The position numbers and the translations under genes are program-made. Positions 6,277 to 7,161 of a stretch of DNA of 7,161 nucleotides are shown here, one piece after another. Under the pieces are notes generated by a model. That model worked only from the letters and a program-made list of their open reading frames with translations. It did no database searches and was not told where the DNA came from. The DNA is from Chloroflexota bacterium (GTDB taxonomy: Bacteria; Chloroflexota; Limnocylindria; QHBO01): the NCBI GenBank assembly GCA_013694645.1, contig JACDBZ010000129.1:1-7161 (forward strand), given 5' to 3'. The first letter of the stretch is position 1; every line of letters starts with the position of its first letter.

Positions 6277-7161
6277 TCAACCGACACTGTGCGTGAGTCC
6301 CATCTCGGCGAGGAACGGTGACGGACGGCTGGGGTCGAAGGCGAGGATGAGATGCCGGGTTGCCCGCGTCAGGGCGACATAGGCGAGGCGACGTTCCTCT
6401 TCCAGCGCGCGGTCGGATTCATCGGCATCGGTGATCGACCGTCGGTTGGGGATCCGCTCGGCCTCGAAGCCGATCAGCACGATCGTCTCCCATTCTCGTC
6501 CCTTCGACGCATGCACGGTGGCGAGCTCGACCGTTGCGGTCGGATCGCGCAACGCCGCAACCCGCGAACGCGCGGCATCGTGGGCGGCCACGAAGGAGGT
6601 CAGGTGCGCGAAGCCGGTCGTCCATCCGAGTAGGGCGTCGAGCGCGGCGTGGTCCTCGTCCCCGAGAAGGTCGGACGCCGGATTGTCCCGCGACCAGCCA
6701 CGACCGTTCCGAAGGCGCCGAAGGACGTGGAATGGATGCTCTGCGGTGTCGAGAGCACGCGCGGAATCCACGAGCGCGATCAGTCGCTCGTTCTCCACGA
6801 TCGGTGGAATCGCCGTGGTGTGCCGAATACCCGCGTGCACCAATGCCAGCAGGATCGGCGTCAGCTCGCCGCGGGTACGCGACAGGAAGCAGACGGTTCG
6901 CTTGGCCGCATCCTCGATAGCCGCGAGGCGAGCGAGCGCATCCGCCCAGGCCGGGCCGGCAGTGTTCCAGGCCGTGATCGCGTCGTCGGCGCGCGTCGCG
7001 TTGGCGGACGGACGGATGGGCTTGTCGAAGCGCTCGCGGTTGACCTCGATCATCCGGGCAGATGCCGTGACAACGGCAGCAGGGCAGCGGTAATTCGTCG
7101 CCAGCATCACGCGGCGCGCATCCGGGTAGTCGAGGGAGAAGCGCAGGATGCGACGCACGTC
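6277..7161 (-). CDS. UvrD/PcrA/Rep-type superfamily 1 DNA helicase, C-terminal part (5' end outside window)
   Basis: ATP-dependent 3'-5' DNA helicase of the UvrD-like group, involved in DNA repair, replication or recombination; only the last 294 or so codons are present. The frame runs out of the window at 7161, and the GTG at 7156-7158 is internal: the residues DVRRILRF...YPDARRVML...NYRCP there are the mid-protein motif IV region, not an N-terminus. Numbering from that GTG, visible parts are NYR (22-24), a VCFLSRTRGELTPIL stretch (89-103, domain 2A), a 2B-like region (about 110-205), motif V VHASKGREWE (215-224) and motif VI EEERRLAYVALTRA (253-266), with the arginine finger of that motif present. 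It ends about 27 residues after motif VI, so the long C-terminal tail of UvrD/PcrA (which contacts RNA polymerase or UvrB in some species) is missing. Convergent with uvrA, 20 bases apart. Walker A and B are outside the window. UvrD, PcrA or another relative cannot be separated from this part. Confidence 0.92.
   Translation of the reverse strand, partial: DVRRILRFSLDYPDARRVMLATNYRCPAAVVTASARMIEVNRERFDKPIRPSANATRADDAITAWNTAGPAWADALARLAAIEDAAKRTVCFLSRTRGELTPILLALVHAGIRHTTAIPPIVENERLIALVDSARALDTAEHPFHVLRRLRNGRGWSRDNPASDLLGDEDHAALDALLGWTTGFAHLTSFVAAHDAARSRVAALRDPTATVELATVHASKGREWETIVLIGFEAERIPNRRSITDADESDRALEEERRLAYVALTRATRHLILAFDPSRPSPFLAEMGLTHSVG

Noticed and set aside
5513..6280. 255-codon open frame antisense to the end of uvrA
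   Set aside because: It is the mirror frame of conserved UvrA ATPase motifs, has no family-like sequence, and overlaps a gene that is certain.

Overview
This is a high-GC bacterial window (roughly 60-65% G+C by eye, with strong G/C bias at third codon positions). It carries two ordinary modules, DNA repair and ABC export, on either side of a divergent regulatory region. The GAAC-N4-GTTC type of LexA box, the high GC, the apparent scarcity of Shine-Dalgarno (SD) sequences and the style of the proteins fit Chloroflexota or Actinomycetota better than Proteobacteria. This is inference; no taxonomic marker is decisive here.

Left part (about 1-2770, minus strand): a compact three-gene ABC exporter operon, read right to left. 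It encodes an ATP-binding protein (1742-2767) and two different ABC-2 type permeases (870-1745 and 7-879). The genes overlap by 4 and 10 bases, as expected for translational coupling. The ATPase would power a membrane channel made of the two unlike permeases. The substrate cannot be read from sequence.

Middle part (about 2770-3310): a small acidic protein of unknown function (2872-3144, minus strand) lies upstream of the ABC operon, in the same direction. Between it and uvrA is a divergent intergenic region of about 166 bases. It holds a near-perfect LexA/SOS box (3264-3277), a candidate uvrA promoter whose -35 element overlaps that box, and several short inverted repeats, one of them (3149-3165) just before the small gene's start.

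Right part (3311-7161): full-length uvrA on the plus strand (981 residues, nucleotide excision repair damage sensor). It is followed after only 20 bases by the convergent 3' part of a UvrD/PcrA/Rep-type superfamily 1 helicase (6277 to the window edge, minus strand, N-terminal half outside the window). Both are DNA repair proteins, but they are convergent and not co-transcribed.

I see no RNA gene, insertion sequence, CRISPR array or phage gene, and no clearly novel multi-gene system. The points most worth following up are the SOS control of uvrA, the probably near-leaderless uvrA transcript, and the uncharacterised small gene that shares the LexA-box region.
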